DNA of 64,000 bases from Clostridia bacterium (GTDB lineage Bacteria; Bacillota; Clostridia; Lutisporales; Lutisporaceae): positions 124,001 through 188,000 of the forward strand of contig DASPIR010000034.1 in assembly GCA_035628995.1 (NCBI GenBank), written 5' to 3'. Both the position numbers and the translations under genes were made by a program. The notes below the pieces were generated by a model. The model ran no database searches, was not told where the DNA came from, and worked only from the letters and a program-made list of their open reading frames with translations. Positions 50,775 through 59,662 of the stretch are shown piece after piece. Position 1 is the first letter of the stretch. Every line of letters begins with the position of its first letter.

Positions 50775-51701
50775 TTACTTTTTATTTACAGGTTCTAATA
50801 GGTTTAAGTAGAAGTCATTACCTTCCCCTTTCGGCTCACCGCTTTTTATATGTTCCTCAAGGCAAGGGCGGTTCTCATCAACCTCATACTCATTACTGTC
50901 CTTTAGTAATCGCATCAGCATCTGCCATGAATCATATACTTCATTTATACTATTCAACGAAGCATATAAGCCCCCTGGCAGCCGTTTTTCCTTGAGATAT
51001 TCAGGCAACGTAATATGCTCTGGAACAGTGATGCAAGCTGCCCATCCGTATTCAGTACTGCCGGGGTTGAATGCGGTTGTATTAAACCCGAATATTCTGG
51101 CTGTACCCATCAGATTTTCCGCTTCTGCCCATCCCACCACTTTGCTTAAAGCTTCATCCTCCGGCGAAGCACTAATAACATTACAAACAGCTACTCTCAT
51201 GGCTGGCAAAGTAATGATGCGTAATGCACCCGATGTAATTGTGTCCTTTGTCATAATAATTTCCTCCCATTGATTTTTTAGAGATTTAGGGGAGTAAATT
51301 TGAACCGCCAGTGTCTGTTCCATGTTCACAATACAACGGGAAGTATCTTGCAAAGCTTGCATTGAATTAATAGCCGAAAGACATCTGCCAAGCATTTCTT
51401 TTCTCTGCGCAATTACTAAGTTTTCCTGGTTTAAGTTGCTTATCTGCTTCTCTATTACCTTTGCTGCTAGCTCCTTGCTGGCACTTTCAAGTATAATCTG
51501 CACAGCCTTGATTGGAATATCCAACTCTCTCAACAACAGCACAAGACGAATACGCTGCACTGCTTCATCATTGTAAATACGCCAACCAGATTGTGGATCA
51601 CGCATACTTTTAAAAAGCCCTTTTTCTTCCCAATGGCGAAGAGTACGACTTGTTAGTCCAAGCTTTGCGGATATCTCGTGAATAGGTTCATTATGGCTCA
51701 T
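50775..51701 (-). CDS. MerR-family regulator with GyrI-like effector domain
   Basis: 308 residues. The MerR winged helix is at residues 5-72 (EISAKLGLTSRTLRHWEEKG, then GWRIYNDEAVQRI). A dimerisation helix follows (about 75-115). From about residue 155 the chain looks like a GyrI/BmrR-type ligand-binding domain (RIITLPAMRVAVCNVISASP). This layout is typical of multidrug or small-molecule sensors. ATG 51701 has AAGGGAG upstream. No efflux gene is adjacent, so the target may be its own promoter. Confidence 0.9.
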   Translation of the reverse strand: MSHNEPIHEISAKLGLTSRTLRHWEEKGLFKSMRDPQSGWRIYNDEAVQRIRLVLLLRELDIPIKAVQIILESASKELAAKVIEKQISNLNQENLVIAQRKEMLGRCLSAINSMQALQDTSRCIVNMEQTLAVQIYSPKSLKNQWEEIIMTKDTITSGALRIITLPAMRVAVCNVISASPEDEALSKVVGWAEAENLMGTARIFGFNTTAFNPGSTEYGWAACITVPEHITLPEYLKEKRLPGGLYASLNSINEVYDSWQMLMRLLKDSNEYEVDENRPCLEEHIKSGEPKGEGNDFYLNLLEPVNKK

Positions 51702-51740
51702 TCAAACACTCCCTTTTTTTAATATGAAGCGCCTCATGGG

Positions 51741-51768
51741 AGTATAATATCATTTGACGCAACGTCAA
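51741..51768 (-). promoter_or_regulatory. Promoter and palindromic operator of the MerR gene
   Basis: On the minus strand TTGACG, 16 bases, then TATACT. The perfect palindrome TTGACG-N3-CGTCAA (51754-51768) covers the -35 box, fitting autorepression by a dimer. Confidence 0.6.
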
Positions 51769-51847
51769 TTGCAAGTATATTTACAAAAAGAACCGAAAGT
51801 GCAACTTTCAATATCTGTTTTGGTTACATTTTAAATCCTATGTTCTT

Positions 51848-52408
51848 TTACTCTATTGCTATGTCTTCTCTCAATATCGCATACAAGTCACTATCCTCAA
51901 ATCCTATATGACTGCGATATTTTTTACGCATTCTGCCCTCATACTTCATACCTGCATTTTTCATTACCTTACCGGAAGCAGGATTATTAACCGCATGATA
52001 TGCTTCAATCCTGTTAAAGCCCACTTCCATCAATCCAAATTTCAATACTGCTATTGCTGCTTCTGTGACAATTCCTTGCCCCCAATATTGTTTTCCCAGG
52101 CAATATGCAACTTCAGCGCACATGTCATATTCATTAGTGCATATTAGTGCGATATTACCAATAGGCATATCCTTACCTTTTAGTACAATAGCCCAATGGT
52201 AAGTGCTCAAGTCGCTATACCCTTCTATTCTGTTTCGAAGAACACTTTCTGTCTCGCCTATATCCTGGTGAGCGTTCCATCTCATATATTTAGCAACTTC
52301 TGCATCATTAGCCCAATTATTAAACATTGCCTCTGCATCATTCATTGTAAATCTGCGTAGTATCAATCTTTCACTTTCAAGCATTATTGTCCCTTTATGT
52401 TTTAGCAT
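51848..52408 (-). CDS. GNAT acetyltransferase (RimJ/RimL type)
   Basis: 186 residues with the N-terminal TERLxLR-type start seen here as ESERLILRRFTMNDAEAMF. The acetyl-CoA loop is GKQYWGQGIVTEA, followed by the GFNRIEAYHAVNNPASGKVM stretch typical of the family. ATG 52408 follows GGGAGATGG. It could acetylate a protein N-terminus or a small molecule. It is a single gene among accessory genes. Confidence 0.9.
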   Translation of the reverse strand: MLKHKGTIMLESERLILRRFTMNDAEAMFNNWANDAEVAKYMRWNAHQDIGETESVLRNRIEGYSDLSTYHWAIVLKGKDMPIGNIALICTNEYDMCAEVAYCLGKQYWGQGIVTEAAIAVLKFGLMEVGFNRIEAYHAVNNPASGKVMKNAGMKYEGRMRKKYRSHIGFEDSDLYAILREDIAIE

Positions 52409-52465
52409 AAAACCATCTCCCTAAAATTCAAGTTTATGATTGCATGATGGACGTGGGTAGCCTTA

Positions 52466-53410
52466 CTACGTGCTAAGCCCTTTAGGTCGACGCTTTTTTA
52501 TAACCTTTCTTCGAATGACATAAAATGATATCAAAAGAATACTGCCACCAACCACTAATGGTACAAATACTATTAAAAAATCAAGTTTATCATTAACTGC
52601 TCTCTTATATCTAAAATCACAGTACGACCCTTGTTCTGCTATAGTATTTGTGCGAACCAATCCTTCATCTAAAGCGTCACTATAAATAAAATCTAATTTG
52701 CACATATATGGGATAAGTTCATCTGCATTTTGCTCATGAAAATATTTAACTATCCCACATTCTGAATGATTGTAACCGTAATCAAATTTATCCCCATTAC
52801 CCTCAACAAACTCAGATACCCATGCTCCACTATATTCCCTTTTTTGTGACTCTTCTGCATTTTCCCTTAATTGCTGAATGTATTCTTTACTGAAAAACTT
52901 TCTTCCATTTAGACGTAAAAGCCATTTTGGATAGGCTGATATTGTATCCTCTGTCGCTTTACATATTATATTTCCAACTTCCTCGACTGATTTACCATGA
53001 TTCTTCATTACCCTATAAAACGCTAAGGCCATGGCGGGGTTTTCCAGATCTTCAGTCATGGGATTTGAATCTCCACCGATATAAGGTATCGCTGGAAGTA
53101 ACTCACGAAATTTAAGTGTAGTCTCATTTGCGATAGAATCTATCTCTTTATCTGAATAGTCTAGCTGCAATACTTTTCGAAAGGCTTTTTGATTCTCATC
53201 TAATTTTTTGATAAGCTTATCTTCTTTTGATATGTAATATGTACTACTAATCTTCCCTTGATTACCACAGCCACTGCATCCTGAACATCCCACGCCAGGG
53301 CATCCAATATTCTTTTTTGTAGACTTACTGAAAACATTTAAAATCATTAATGCAATTATTACTACCAAAACAACTATAGATGTTATTATTATGAATAACC
53401 TTTTATTCAT
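52466..53410 (-). CDS. Membrane protein with ATC-hydrolase-like domain
   Basis: 314 residues. Helix 1 (residues about 5-27) is followed by a Cys-rich stretch (CPGVGCSGCSGCG), then a soluble domain to about residue 275, then helix 2 (about 278-300) and a basic tail. The soluble part has the marks of the L-2-amino-thiazoline-4-carboxylate hydrolase family: HSECGIVKYF, then IPYMCKLDF and EQGSYCDFRYKR. Most family members are soluble, so the two flanking helices and the Cys cluster are unusual. Substrate unknown. Confidence 0.75.
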   Translation of the reverse strand: MNKRLFIIITSIVVLVVIIALMILNVFSKSTKKNIGCPGVGCSGCSGCGNQGKISSTYYISKEDKLIKKLDENQKAFRKVLQLDYSDKEIDSIANETTLKFRELLPAIPYIGGDSNPMTEDLENPAMALAFYRVMKNHGKSVEEVGNIICKATEDTISAYPKWLLRLNGRKFFSKEYIQQLRENAEESQKREYSGAWVSEFVEGNGDKFDYGYNHSECGIVKYFHEQNADELIPYMCKLDFIYSDALDEGLVRTNTIAEQGSYCDFRYKRAVNDKLDFLIVFVPLVVGGSILLISFYVIRRKVIKKRRPKGLST

Positions 53411-53468
53411 TGTTTTTACTCCTTTGCCAACTTTAAGCTGTGGATTCTATCAATCCCTTCTATTTCTA

Positions 53469-53900
53469 CTAAATGTTCTTAATGTTTATGCTCTTATTAC
53501 GATAATTCAAGTCAACTCGTTCTTCAAATCCTATCGAATACCAAAATGCATTTCCGATATCATTGTTTTTGAAAACAACAAGAGCAACTTTATTAATACC
53601 TTCTTTCTCTAATGCCTCAAGCGCCTTATCAACTAACGATTTCCCAATTCCATTTCCACGATATTTAATTTCAACAGCAGTATGGTATATATATCCTCGG
53701 CGTCCATCATGCCCGCTTAATATGACGCCTACGATTGTGTCATCAATTATTGCAACAAAATTGGTATTAGGATTTCTTTTTAAAAACTTTGCGATACCTT
53801 CTTTGGAGTCATCTAAACTCCGCATACCCATTCCTGCTGTATTTGTCCATAATTCATGTACTTTCTCATAGTCAGAAATAGCCATCATTCTTATTTCCAT
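53469..53900 (-). CDS. GNAT acetyltransferase
   Basis: 143 residues. Typical opening MEIRMMAISDYEKVHELW, acetyl-CoA loop VEIKYRGNGIGKSLVDKA and the late NNDIGNAFWYSIGFEER, which matches the YpeA-like group. Likely cytoplasmic with an unknown acceptor. It lies next to the ATC-hydrolase-like gene with a 58-base gap, but a link is not established. Confidence 0.9.
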   Translation of the reverse strand: MEIRMMAISDYEKVHELWTNTAGMGMRSLDDSKEGIAKFLKRNPNTNFVAIIDDTIVGVILSGHDGRRGYIYHTAVEIKYRGNGIGKSLVDKALEALEKEGINKVALVVFKNNDIGNAFWYSIGFEERVDLNYRNKSINIKNI

Positions 53901-54009
53901 TATTCTATCCCCTATCCTTGTGTCGTCAATATTTCTATATAGTTATCATTACAGTAAGTTTAATTATATATATTTCTATATTTATCATTATTTTCCTCTA
54001 AACCTCAAA

Positions 54010-54052
54010 AAAAACAGATAAGCAGGGGGTTCAATCTGACTTATCTGTTTTT
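54010..54052 (-). terminator. Terminator of the tup-moe-moa operon
   Basis: 13-bp arms AAAAACAGATAAG / CTTATCTGTTTTT, followed by a further T-run on the minus strand, about 50 bases past the MOSC gene. Confidence 0.85.
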
Positions 54053-54082
54053 GATAATTTTAATACTTTTTTCTTAGTCTGC

Positions 54083-54107
54083 GGAACGCATGCAATGCGT
54101 TCCCTAC
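54083..54107 (-). repeat. REP-like palindrome, copy 5
   Basis: Identical 25 bases to copy 4: GTAG then GGAACGCAT-TGC-ATGCGTTCC on the minus strand. The TAG (54104-54106) is the stop codon of the MOSC gene. Confidence 0.85.
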
Positions 54108-54541
54108 ATGATTATTTCGATTTCATCTCCGGCCTTAATAATTCCGTCCTTAAGCACCTTTGTAAATATGCCCTCGGTAGGCATTACACAACTGCCTATC
54201 TCTTGGAATATTGCACACTTGACATGGCACTCCTTGCCTATCTGTGTTACTTCGTGCAGTGTATCACCTATTTTGAGCCTGGTGCCTACAGGAAGCTTAT
54301 AAAGCTCAAGGCCTTCAGTGGTCAGGTTCTCGGCAAATTTGCCTGTGCATAGACCCTCAATGCCTAAGGCCTTCATTTTATTGATACTCTCGATGCCCAG
54401 CAAGCTTACCTGCCTATGCCAGTTTCCTGCATGGGCATCACCTACAAGACCATGATCAACCTTGAATTCTCCCTGCTCGATGGTTCTCTTTGGCACGCCC
54501 TTCTTCTCGCTTATATTTACAGCCACTATCTTGCCCTTCAT
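54104..54541 (-). CDS. MOSC-domain protein
   Basis: 145 residues, a stand-alone MOSC domain (MoCo sulfurase C-terminal type). DHGLVGDAHAGNWHRQVSLL is the standard opening, and the conserved Cys lies in IGKECHVKCAIF. MOSC proteins bind pterin cofactors or carry sulfur. As last gene after moaA in the tungstate/cofactor operon it probably acts in cofactor sulfuration or handling. The stop codon comes from the REP-like element. Confidence 0.92.
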   Translation of the reverse strand: MKGKIVAVNISEKKGVPKRTIEQGEFKVDHGLVGDAHAGNWHRQVSLLGIESINKMKALGIEGLCTGKFAENLTTEGLELYKLPVGTRLKIGDTLHEVTQIGKECHVKCAIFQEIGSCVMPTEGIFTKVLKDGIIKAGDEIEIIM

Positions 54542-54556
54542 ATATATCCCCCTTTT

Positions 54557-55537
54557 CTATCCACCTATTTTATACATGTCCCGCTCTATCGGTTTGTTGT
54601 ACAAATCATTTAGCGTATGATGCTTTGGTTTGGCTTGTATCGCTTCTGACACAGCCTCCTGCAGCGCTGCATATTTATTAGCAAGCTTTCCGTCCCTTAA
54701 AATTTCTCTCACATCGATTTCCTTGTCAGAGTGCAGACATGGCTTTAGCTTCCCATCTGCAGTAAGTCTTATCCTGTTGCAGTAGTCACAGAACTTATGG
54801 CTTATAGGATTGATGAGTCCAATCCTGCCCTTTGCTCCAGGCAGTTTATAGTACTTGGCGGGACTGCTTTTATCTGCTGCCTCTACAGGTTCCAGCTCCT
54901 TAAAGCTATCCAAGACAACCGAGTTTGGCAGATAATGCTCTGATGCCCAGCCTGCCGCCTGTCCTAAAGGCATGAGTTCTATGAATCTTACATCAATATT
55001 TTCATTAAGTGAAAGCTTTATAAAATCCCCTATTTCATTTTCATTAAAGCCTTTTACCAAAACGGTATTGACTTTTATAGGGATAAGTCCCACCTTTAAT
55101 GCCTCCTCGATACCTTCCAGGACAGCCTTAATATTTCCACCCCTTGTCATGTGCTCATATTTTTTCTCATCCATGGTATCAAGACTTATATTTATTCTTT
55201 TGAGCCCAGCTTCCCTTAAGTCATGGGCAAGCTTCTTAAGCAGCACTCCGTTGGTAGTCAGAGCTATATCTTTAATACTTTCAATAGCGGATATCTTTTC
55301 AATGAGACCTGTGAGACCCTTTCTAACCAAGGGCTCTCCTCCGGTAATCCTTATCTTGTCAGTGCCCATCCCTGCACATGCTTTTACTACTTGGAATATC
55401 TCCTCCAGGGTAAGTATTTCAACATGGTCTTTCTTCTCAATCCCTTCCTCAGGCATGCAGTAGCGGCATCTGAGGTTGCACCTGTCGGTGACGGATATTC
55501 TTAAATAATTGATGTTTCTGCCCAACCCATCCTTCAT
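54557..55537 (-). CDS. moaA: GTP 3',8-cyclase MoaA
   Basis: Radical SAM enzyme for the first step of molybdopterin synthesis. 326 residues from ATG 55537, with GGGTGAG seven bases before; the GTG at 55549 is part of that site. The SAM cluster is CNLRCRYC, and the GTP-side cluster uses the C-terminal cysteines in KFCDYCNRIRL and KPCLHSD. KIRITGGEPL is also present. MoaC, MoaD and MoaE are not in the window. Confidence 0.97.
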   Translation of the reverse strand: MKDGLGRNINYLRISVTDRCNLRCRYCMPEEGIEKKDHVEILTLEEIFQVVKACAGMGTDKIRITGGEPLVRKGLTGLIEKISAIESIKDIALTTNGVLLKKLAHDLREAGLKRINISLDTMDEKKYEHMTRGGNIKAVLEGIEEALKVGLIPIKVNTVLVKGFNENEIGDFIKLSLNENIDVRFIELMPLGQAAGWASEHYLPNSVVLDSFKELEPVEAADKSSPAKYYKLPGAKGRIGLINPISHKFCDYCNRIRLTADGKLKPCLHSDKEIDVREILRDGKLANKYAALQEAVSEAIQAKPKHHTLNDLYNKPIERDMYKIGG

Positions 55538-55574
55538 ACGTAATCTCACCCTTTACAATCGCATTTTATAAACT

Positions 55575-57497
55575 TCATATGAGTATTATATCTCCGATTC
55601 CTTCAGTTCCATAACCGCCTAGCTCCGACAGTATGTCCCTGAAGTCCTCTGCTTTAATTATATCGATAAATTGCTTAAACATGTCTAATTCCAAATATTT
55701 TTCCGGTATTGCAAAATCGTACTCTTCCTCCCCAATAGGAATGAAATCCAACCCCATGGCCTTCGCGGCTGAAAGTACTCCAACGCCGACATCAGCTGAA
55801 CCCGAACTGACTGAAGCAGCAACTGCCATATGAGTAGTCATCTCACGCTCGTAGCCATGTATCGAAGCTGGGTCTACGCCCTCTCTTTTCAGCATATAGT
55901 CAACAAGTATCCTGGTACCTGCGCCCTTCTGCCTGTTGACGAACTGCACATCCTCCCTGCTGAAATCCCTAAAACCAGTTATATTTTTTGGATTTCCCCC
56001 TTTGACCATCATTCCCTGTATCCTTCTGACTCCTTTGACAAGGGCAATCTTCATGTCTGGCAGAAGCTTTCTGATATAGCTTTCGTTATATATACCAGTT
56101 TGCTCATCCAAAAGATGTATAGGGGCCATATGAGCTTCGCCCTTGCGAAGCGCTATCAAGCCGCCCATGCTGCCCACGTGGGCGGAGGAAAGGCTTTTTG
56201 CGGAGTCCTTCCTGTGCATCAGGCTGCCTATCATATCCATTATCAAATCATGGCTGCCGATAGAAACAATTGTGTTCTTAATATCATCAATGTTCTTGGT
56301 CAGCTCTACCTGAACTATTTCTCCCGCTTCAATACCTTCGCTGTTCTGCGGAATTATCAATATCCCGTCTGCCCTAACTAAGGACATAGTAGCTCCCGCT
56401 CCCCTGTTCAAGGGTGTCGCAATTAATTTGCCATCAACCATTCCAAGCTTTATTCTTACATATTCCATATGCTTCAAGGATGAAACCATCCTTCGCGAAA
56501 GCACTGCTGACCTCTTGTTCTTCTGTGGCACTCCCTGTTTGAGATATCTTCTGACCAAAGGTTTTGCGAAGGTTTCAAAAACAAAATATGCGGATACCGG
56601 ATATCCGGGTATGCCTAGTACAGGCTTCCCTTCTATTATTCCAAGAATAGCAGGCTTCCCGGGTTTTGTCGCTATTCCATGCACTAATACTTCTCCAAGC
56701 TCAGCTATAAGCTTTACGGTAAAGTCTTCGCTGCCCGCAGAAGAACCCGCATTGATTATTACTATATCGTTCTCTTTCACTGCTTCTGAAATTGTACGCT
56801 TTAAAAGCTCATAATCATCTGGCACCGTCTTGAATCTTACAGGTTCGCCGCCATATTCCCTTACCAGCCCTTCAAACATCCTGGAGTTTGATTCTATTAT
56901 CTTCCCAAGCACGAGGGGTTCATCCGGTTCGATGATTTCTGTACCTGTAGGTATTATCCCGACTCTGGGCTTCTTTACTACCTCCAGTTCTGTAATACCT
57001 CCCGAGAGCATGGCTGCAATATCTACAGGCCTTATCTCATGGTTAGTTGGAATTATCATTTCATTTGCCACAATATCCTCCCCGATAGGCCTTATATCCT
57101 GCCAGGGGGCTGCAGACTTGATAATTTCAACAGTGTCACTGTCAATTTCAACAACATCTTCAATCATAATTACTGCATCATAAGGATCAGCTATGGGGTC
57201 TCCGGTGTCCACATAAATAAAGTCTATACCCTTTCGGAGTCTCATGGGCTTTGCCTCAGAGGCGCCAAAGGTTGATTTTGCAGTCACAGCTATCCCATCC
57301 ATTGCTGAAGCATTGAAATTAGGAGAAGATACCCTGGCAAACACCGAGTCTGCAGATACTCTTCCCTGGGAAGCCAACACCTGGAGCTTTTCTATATCTG
57401 CATTTCCCAGATATGCTTCCACTCGCTCCATTAAAAGCCTTTGTGCGGCATTGACATCCATATTTGAAAGGTATATGTTTCTTTCATGCTTGCTCAC
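55575..57497 (-). CDS. MoeA domain fused to periplasmic-binding-like domain
   Basis: 640 residues from GTG 57497, with GGAGAG eight bases before. Residues 1 to about 405 are a MoeA-type molybdopterin molybdenumtransferase (NFNASAMDGIAV, INAGSSAGSEDF, GKPAILGIIEGKPVLGIPGY). Residues about 420-640 are a PBP-like domain of the type found after MoeA (GSMGGLIALRKGEAHMAPIH, then RQKGAGTRIL). This fusion is known in Firmicutes and archaea; the extra domain may sense or hand over oxyanion or ligand. A second, normal moeA stands directly upstream. Confidence 0.93.
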   Translation of the reverse strand: MSKHERNIYLSNMDVNAAQRLLMERVEAYLGNADIEKLQVLASQGRVSADSVFARVSSPNFNASAMDGIAVTAKSTFGASEAKPMRLRKGIDFIYVDTGDPIADPYDAVIMIEDVVEIDSDTVEIIKSAAPWQDIRPIGEDIVANEMIIPTNHEIRPVDIAAMLSGGITELEVVKKPRVGIIPTGTEIIEPDEPLVLGKIIESNSRMFEGLVREYGGEPVRFKTVPDDYELLKRTISEAVKENDIVIINAGSSAGSEDFTVKLIAELGEVLVHGIATKPGKPAILGIIEGKPVLGIPGYPVSAYFVFETFAKPLVRRYLKQGVPQKNKRSAVLSRRMVSSLKHMEYVRIKLGMVDGKLIATPLNRGAGATMSLVRADGILIIPQNSEGIEAGEIVQVELTKNIDDIKNTIVSIGSHDLIMDMIGSLMHRKDSAKSLSSAHVGSMGGLIALRKGEAHMAPIHLLDEQTGIYNESYIRKLLPDMKIALVKGVRRIQGMMVKGGNPKNITGFRDFSREDVQFVNRQKGAGTRILVDYMLKREGVDPASIHGYEREMTTHMAVAASVSSGSADVGVGVLSAAKAMGLDFIPIGEEEYDFAIPEKYLELDMFKQFIDIIKAEDFRDILSELGGYGTEGIGDIILI

Positions 57498-57524
57498 CCG
57501 ACCCACTCTCCATTCTTCAATCTA

Positions 57525-58754
57525 TTATTTGAACAGCTCCACCTTTACGGTTTCACCTTTATTGATTCCTTCTTTATTTACCGGTATCCTTATATAGCCC
57601 TGAGCCATGGAAAGCTGCGAAATGGCCGCAGACTTCGCATATATGGGCTTTGCTGTAAAGCCATTCTCATTCTCTTCCAACTCAACCATCTGGTATGTCT
57701 CCTTGCCTGGCGAAGAATGGATATTTGAGCTGCACACAGCATTTATGAACAGGTTTTGCCTCGTTCTGCCCTGCAGCCCTTCTATGAGCTCTTCAACAAA
57801 TATCTTGAATATTATCACTGCGGAGACCGGATGTCCTGGAAGTCCAAAAACCGCAGTGTTTCTTACCTTCCCAATTATGGTGGGCTTCCCGGGCTTCACA
57901 GCCACACCATGTACAAATACTCCCGGTTCTCCAAAGGAGTCGATAACTTTTTCGGTATTGTCCTTCGCTCCAACCGAGCTGCCTCCTGATATTACAACAA
58001 TTTCATTGTTTTTTGATGCATCATCAACTGTGTTCCGTATAAGATCAAAGTCATCCTTGACCACAATAGTACTCGTTACCTCGCCGCCAGCTTCCTGGAC
58101 CATTGCTGCGAGGGTATAGGTGTTTATATCCCTTACCTGCCCTAATCTCACCAGTCCGAAGGGGTCAACTATTTCATCTCCTGTGGATACAACAGCCACT
58201 CTTGGACGCTTTGAAACTTTGACACGGCTTATTCCTGCTGCGCATAGCACTCCGATATCCTGGGATCTAATCACACGACCTTTAGGCAGAACTTTTCCAC
58301 CCAAGCTTACATCGTCACCCTTGAAGATAATATTCTCTCCTGGTGCTACCGGATTATGAGCGGAAAGCAAGCCGTCATCGATGCATTCAACATACTCAAT
58401 CATCAGCATCCCGTCGGCTCCCTCGGGTATCATGCCTCCCGTAGGCACATAGACACATTGGCCGGCACTAGGTTTAAGTGAAGTGGTTTCGCCCATTTCA
58501 ACCTTGCCGATAATGTTAAGAAACGCAGGCATACTTTCACTTGCACCAAAGGTATCCTTTGAGACCACTGCATAGCCGTCAACGGTAGACCTGTTGAAAT
58601 CCGGTATGTCAAGCTGTGAGAAAACATCCTCAAAGGCTGTTCTGCCCAAAGCTTTGATTATTTCTACTTCTTCATATCCTACAATAATATCTCCAAAATT
58701 ATTCTCCATCTTCTTTTTTACTTCATCTACTGTATCAACCATCAAAAGCTTCAT
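57525..58754 (-). CDS. moeA: Molybdopterin molybdenumtransferase MoeA
   Basis: Inserts Mo or W into adenylylated molybdopterin. 409 residues from ATG 58754, with AAGGTGG seven bases before it. Conserved DFNRSTVDGYAV, ISGGSSVGAKDN and GKPTIIGKVRNTAVFGLPGH are present, and the C-terminal domain IV is complete. Two MoeA-type enzymes in one tungstate operon suggest separate metals or steps. Confidence 0.95.
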   Translation of the reverse strand: MKLLMVDTVDEVKKKMENNFGDIIVGYEEVEIIKALGRTAFEDVFSQLDIPDFNRSTVDGYAVVSKDTFGASESMPAFLNIIGKVEMGETTSLKPSAGQCVYVPTGGMIPEGADGMLMIEYVECIDDGLLSAHNPVAPGENIIFKGDDVSLGGKVLPKGRVIRSQDIGVLCAAGISRVKVSKRPRVAVVSTGDEIVDPFGLVRLGQVRDINTYTLAAMVQEAGGEVTSTIVVKDDFDLIRNTVDDASKNNEIVVISGGSSVGAKDNTEKVIDSFGEPGVFVHGVAVKPGKPTIIGKVRNTAVFGLPGHPVSAVIIFKIFVEELIEGLQGRTRQNLFINAVCSSNIHSSPGKETYQMVELEENENGFTAKPIYAKSAAISQLSMAQGYIRIPVNKEGINKGETVKVELFK

Positions 58755-58775
58755 AGGCAGTCCACCTTTCATTCT

Positions 58776-59651
58776 TTACTTTATCGCATCTGGTATAAAC
58801 AGCTGCTGATCGTTCTTCTTATAATCTCCAATAATTTTCTGACCTTCCTCTGATGTGATGAAATCTATAAATGCCATTGCAGCTTTATTGTGGATGTTGG
58901 GGTACTTTTCCGGATTAACTGCAATCACTCCATATGGATTGAATAAGACCGGATCTCCTTCAACAACTATTTTCAAATCAACCTTATCCTGGAAAGCATA
59001 CCAAGTGCCACTGTCTGAAAGTGTATATGCCCCCATCTCACTTGCCATTGTCAGAGTATCTCCCATTCCCTGTCCTGCTTCCTTATACCATGCTTCTCCC
59101 TGAGGTTTCAAACCATATGCTCCCCAAATAGCAAGCTCCTTCTTGTGTGTCCCTGACTGGTCTCCTCTTGAGACAAATTTGGATTTGGACTCAGCTATCT
59201 TTTTCATGGCTGCTTCTGCATCCTTTTCCTTAGCTGCTCCTGCAGGGTCATCCTTTGGACCTACAACAAAGAAGAAATTATGCATTACATCCTTCCTGTT
59301 AATGCCGTAGCCACTAGCTACAAATTCATCCTCGGACTTTCTGGCGTGAACAAGCAGTACATCTGCATTTCCCAGCTTGCCCATTTCCAGAGCTTCACCT
59401 GTGCCCACTGCCACAACCTTTGTAGTCACACCATATTTCTTGTCAAAGGCAGGCACAAGCACATCCAAAAGACCGGTATCTCTTGTGCTTGTAGTTGTAG
59501 CAAGAGTCATCCCAGACTCAACCTCTACTTTGCTGTCATTTTGCACAGGTTCTTTGGCTGTGCAGCCGAAGGTTAAAACCGAAGCCGCAATAATCACCAG
59601 TACCAGCATAAGAATTGTGAACTTGCTTCTCTTATAATTATTATTAAACAT
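58776..59651 (-). CDS. tupA: Tungstate-binding lipoprotein TupA
   Basis: Extracytoplasmic binding protein of the tungstate ABC importer, 291 residues. The signal peptide ends in a lipobox with Cys30 (LTFGC). The mature N-terminus has the oxyanion loop LATTTSTRDTGLLDVL, and VSRGDQSGTHKKEL is the second family mark. Both are characteristic of TupA rather than ModA. It comes third in the operon after the permease and ATPase. Confidence 0.94.
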   Translation of the reverse strand: MFNNNYKRSKFTILMLVLVIIAASVLTFGCTAKEPVQNDSKVEVESGMTLATTTSTRDTGLLDVLVPAFDKKYGVTTKVVAVGTGEALEMGKLGNADVLLVHARKSEDEFVASGYGINRKDVMHNFFFVVGPKDDPAGAAKEKDAEAAMKKIAESKSKFVSRGDQSGTHKKELAIWGAYGLKPQGEAWYKEAGQGMGDTLTMASEMGAYTLSDSGTWYAFQDKVDLKIVVEGDPVLFNPYGVIAVNPEKYPNIHNKAAMAFIDFITSEEGQKIIGDYKKNDQQLFIPDAIK

Positions 59652-59662
59652 TTAAATCCTCC

